Assembly: GCA_030627475.1 (NCBI GenBank)
Contig: DAOURZ010000079.1
Coordinates: forward strand, 1 to 6,658
Direction of reading: 5' to 3'
Length of the DNA stretch: 6,658 nt
Source of the DNA: Deltaproteobacteria bacterium
GTDB taxonomy: Bacteria > Desulfobacterota > Desulfobacteria > Desulfobacterales > ETH-SRB1
A program made the position numbers and the translations under genes. Below, piece by piece: positions 5,584 to 6,658 of this stretch (positions are counted from its first letter, which is position 1; each line of letters opens with the position of its first letter). Under the pieces are notes generated by a model that saw nothing but the letters and a program-made list of their open reading frames with translations, was not told where the DNA came from and searched no databases.

Positions 5584-5623
5584 CATCAACTATAGCATCA
5601 TAGCTTCAGGCCTGACCCCCAGC

Positions 5624-6658
5624 TTATTTGAGATCTGTCCGGTGATATCCAGCAATTTTTTTTCTCTGTTCAGGATTTACGCCTGCCGCTTTTGCAAATT
5701 CAGGCCATTTGTTAATTGAATCAAGTACCTCGTCAATAATTTCAACTGGTTTTGAAATTGATATGGCATTGCCTATGTAAATCAGATCCGACACAGTGAA
5801 ATCATCTCGTTTGCCATTGATGGTCATTTGATGTTGATGAGTCCATTTCCCGGAAGGATTATGTGAATACATGACATCAAATGCCGGTGATAATTTCCAC
5901 TGCCCCTGAGGAGTCATTAAAAATGCAATATTTTTTGTATGATCATCCTGATTCCGTCCGATGATGTTGAATACCATCCGCCTAAAAAACTGTATGGCTT
6001 CCGCTTTTGTCAGCCGAAGCTGCCGCATGACGGAAAAAGCCTGTTCGTAGCTGTAAGCTCCGACCATATTAAAATCATAATGAGCCAGTCCACATAAAGA
6101 TTGTAAATGCAGTTTAGCGCCATTACATCGGTCAAATCTTTTTGTAAAAAAATGGGCTCTCTTGTTTTCTTCAAGCAATCGACATTCGGCCATATTAATC
6201 CCCGCAGCCTTTGCCATTAAAGAATATGCATACTCTATTCGCCCGTAGCCCTTTGGTTTTCCAGGTTCAATATCGTCAACCCCGTCAAATTTTAACAGCC
6301 AGTATTCATATTCTTTGGGGACATCAGATTGTCCGGATATAACATTGCCTTCACTGTTCATTGCAATAACTGCTTTGGGTCTTGCACCGCCGGCAGAGGT
6401 TCCAACTCTCAAAATATCTAAAATTGCTTCTGAATTTTCTTTCTCTGAGCTTCCAAAATCAACATCAAGCTGTGAACGTTCCAGCATTATTTTCCGGACA
6501 AGCTCTACCATTGAGGCAATTTCCACAGAAACTGCACGCTCAAGCACATTACTAACAGGTGGTTGAAATTCCAAGGCACCCATACCACGTTTTCCAGTAT
6601 AACAAAGGCGTTCAACAGGGCTGAAATCAGTAGCTGAACGACCATTTCTTGCCAGCCA
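5624..6658 (-). CDS. hipA: HipA-family Ser/Thr kinase toxin, 5'-partial (runs off right edge)
   Basis: HipA toxins are kinases that phosphorylate translation factors (glutamyl-tRNA synthetase in E. coli) and cause growth arrest; a HipB DNA-binding antitoxin normally neutralises them. The first Met inside the window (6583) is not the start: the frame is open to base 6658, and the extra residues WLARNGRSATDF...ERLCY...RGMGALEF are typical HipA N-terminal sequence. 344 residues are visible; family members are usually about 410-440, so roughly 80-100 are outside. Numbered from the edge: RGMGALEF (24-31, end of the N-terminal subdomain), Gly-rich GTSAGGARPKA (86-96), ATP-site Lys in YWLLKFD (119-125), catalytic loop RNQDDHTKN (235-243) and the metal-binding Asp in SPAFDV (257-262). 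The core is intact, so the kinase is probably active. hipB, normally upstream, would lie beyond 6658. The gene follows a repeat-rich spacer, which suggests an accessory insertion next to housekeeping rpe-aroQ. Confidence 0.9.
   Translation of the reverse strand, partial: WLARNGRSATDFSPVERLCYTGKRGMGALEFQPPVSNVLERAVSVEIASMVELVRKIMLERSQLDVDFGSSEKENSEAILDILRVGTSAGGARPKAVIAMNSEGNVISGQSDVPKEYEYWLLKFDGVDDIEPGKPKGYGRIEYAYSLMAKAAGINMAECRLLEENKRAHFFTKRFDRCNGAKLHLQSLCGLAHYDFNMVGAYSYEQAFSVMRQLRLTKAEAIQFFRRMVFNIIGRNQDDHTKNIAFLMTPQGQWKLSPAFDVMYSHNPSGKWTHQHQMTINGKRDDFTVSDLIYIGNAISISKPVEIIDEVLDSINKWPEFAKAAGVNPEQRKKIAGYHRTDLK

Larger units (their letters stand above)
5441..5619. repeat. Pair of GC-rich CCTG(A)CCCC elements flanking the rpe-hipA spacer
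   Basis: GCCTGCCCC (5441-5449) and GCCTGACCCC (5610-5619) occur in the same orientation near the two ends of the spacer. They stand out from its otherwise AT-rich sequence. The second is fused to the perfect palindrome TCAGGCCTGA (5606-5615). GGGGTCAGGCCT-like sequences are, from memory, common in intergenic repeats associated with REP/IS200-like transposases, so these may be relics of such elements. No transposase is present here. Confidence 0.3.

Noticed and set aside
5584..5623. Terminator for hipA
   Set aside because: The TCAGGCCTGA palindrome has no loop and no T-run follows on the minus strand.

Overview
The window looks like a chromosomal piece of an anaerobic, probably sulfate- or metal-respiring member of the former Deltaproteobacteria (Desulfobacterota). 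The main clue is a small periplasmic tetraheme cytochrome of the class III (c3) type beside a Tat-exported ApbE flavin transferase. The AT-leaning composition and the mix of other families fit this, but the assignment is an inference from gene content, not from a marker gene.

Left part (1-2480): a plus-strand operon of two genes. The first is a polytopic ion-transporter-superfamily membrane protein (Na+/H+ antiporter-like, CitMHS_2 type). Its reading frame is already open at the window edge, and its N-terminal tail is very rich in histidine. Fifteen bases later comes a tandem-domain universal stress protein, followed by a strong bidirectional terminator.

Middle part (2481-4320): apbE (minus strand) and the tetraheme cytochrome gene (plus strand) diverge from a 288-base control region. 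This region carries a good sigma70-type promoter for each gene and several dyad-symmetric, operator-like sequences. The two products could serve the same extracytoplasmic electron-transfer chain: ApbE attaches FMN to exported redox proteins, and the cytochrome carries electrons in the periplasm. A long perfect hairpin ends the cytochrome transcript and also the convergent transcript from the right.

Right part (4321-5421): a translationally coupled minus-strand pair, rpe (ribulose-phosphate 3-epimerase) and aroQ (type II 3-dehydroquinate dehydratase). They share a four-base stop/start overlap and serve pentose phosphate and shikimate metabolism.

Far right (5422-6658): a 202-base repeat-bearing spacer leads to a minus-strand HipA-family kinase toxin gene. 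It runs off the right edge, so its N-terminus and any hipB antitoxin are outside the window. The spacer contains a 20-base near-repeat of a sequence in the apbE/cytochrome control region, and GC-rich CCTG(A)CCCC elements. It looks like an accessory-DNA boundary.

I see no RNA genes, complete mobile element or CRISPR array. No clearly new system stands out. The most interesting items are the divergent apbE/cytochrome control region, the dispersed 20-base repeat and the His-rich antiporter tail.
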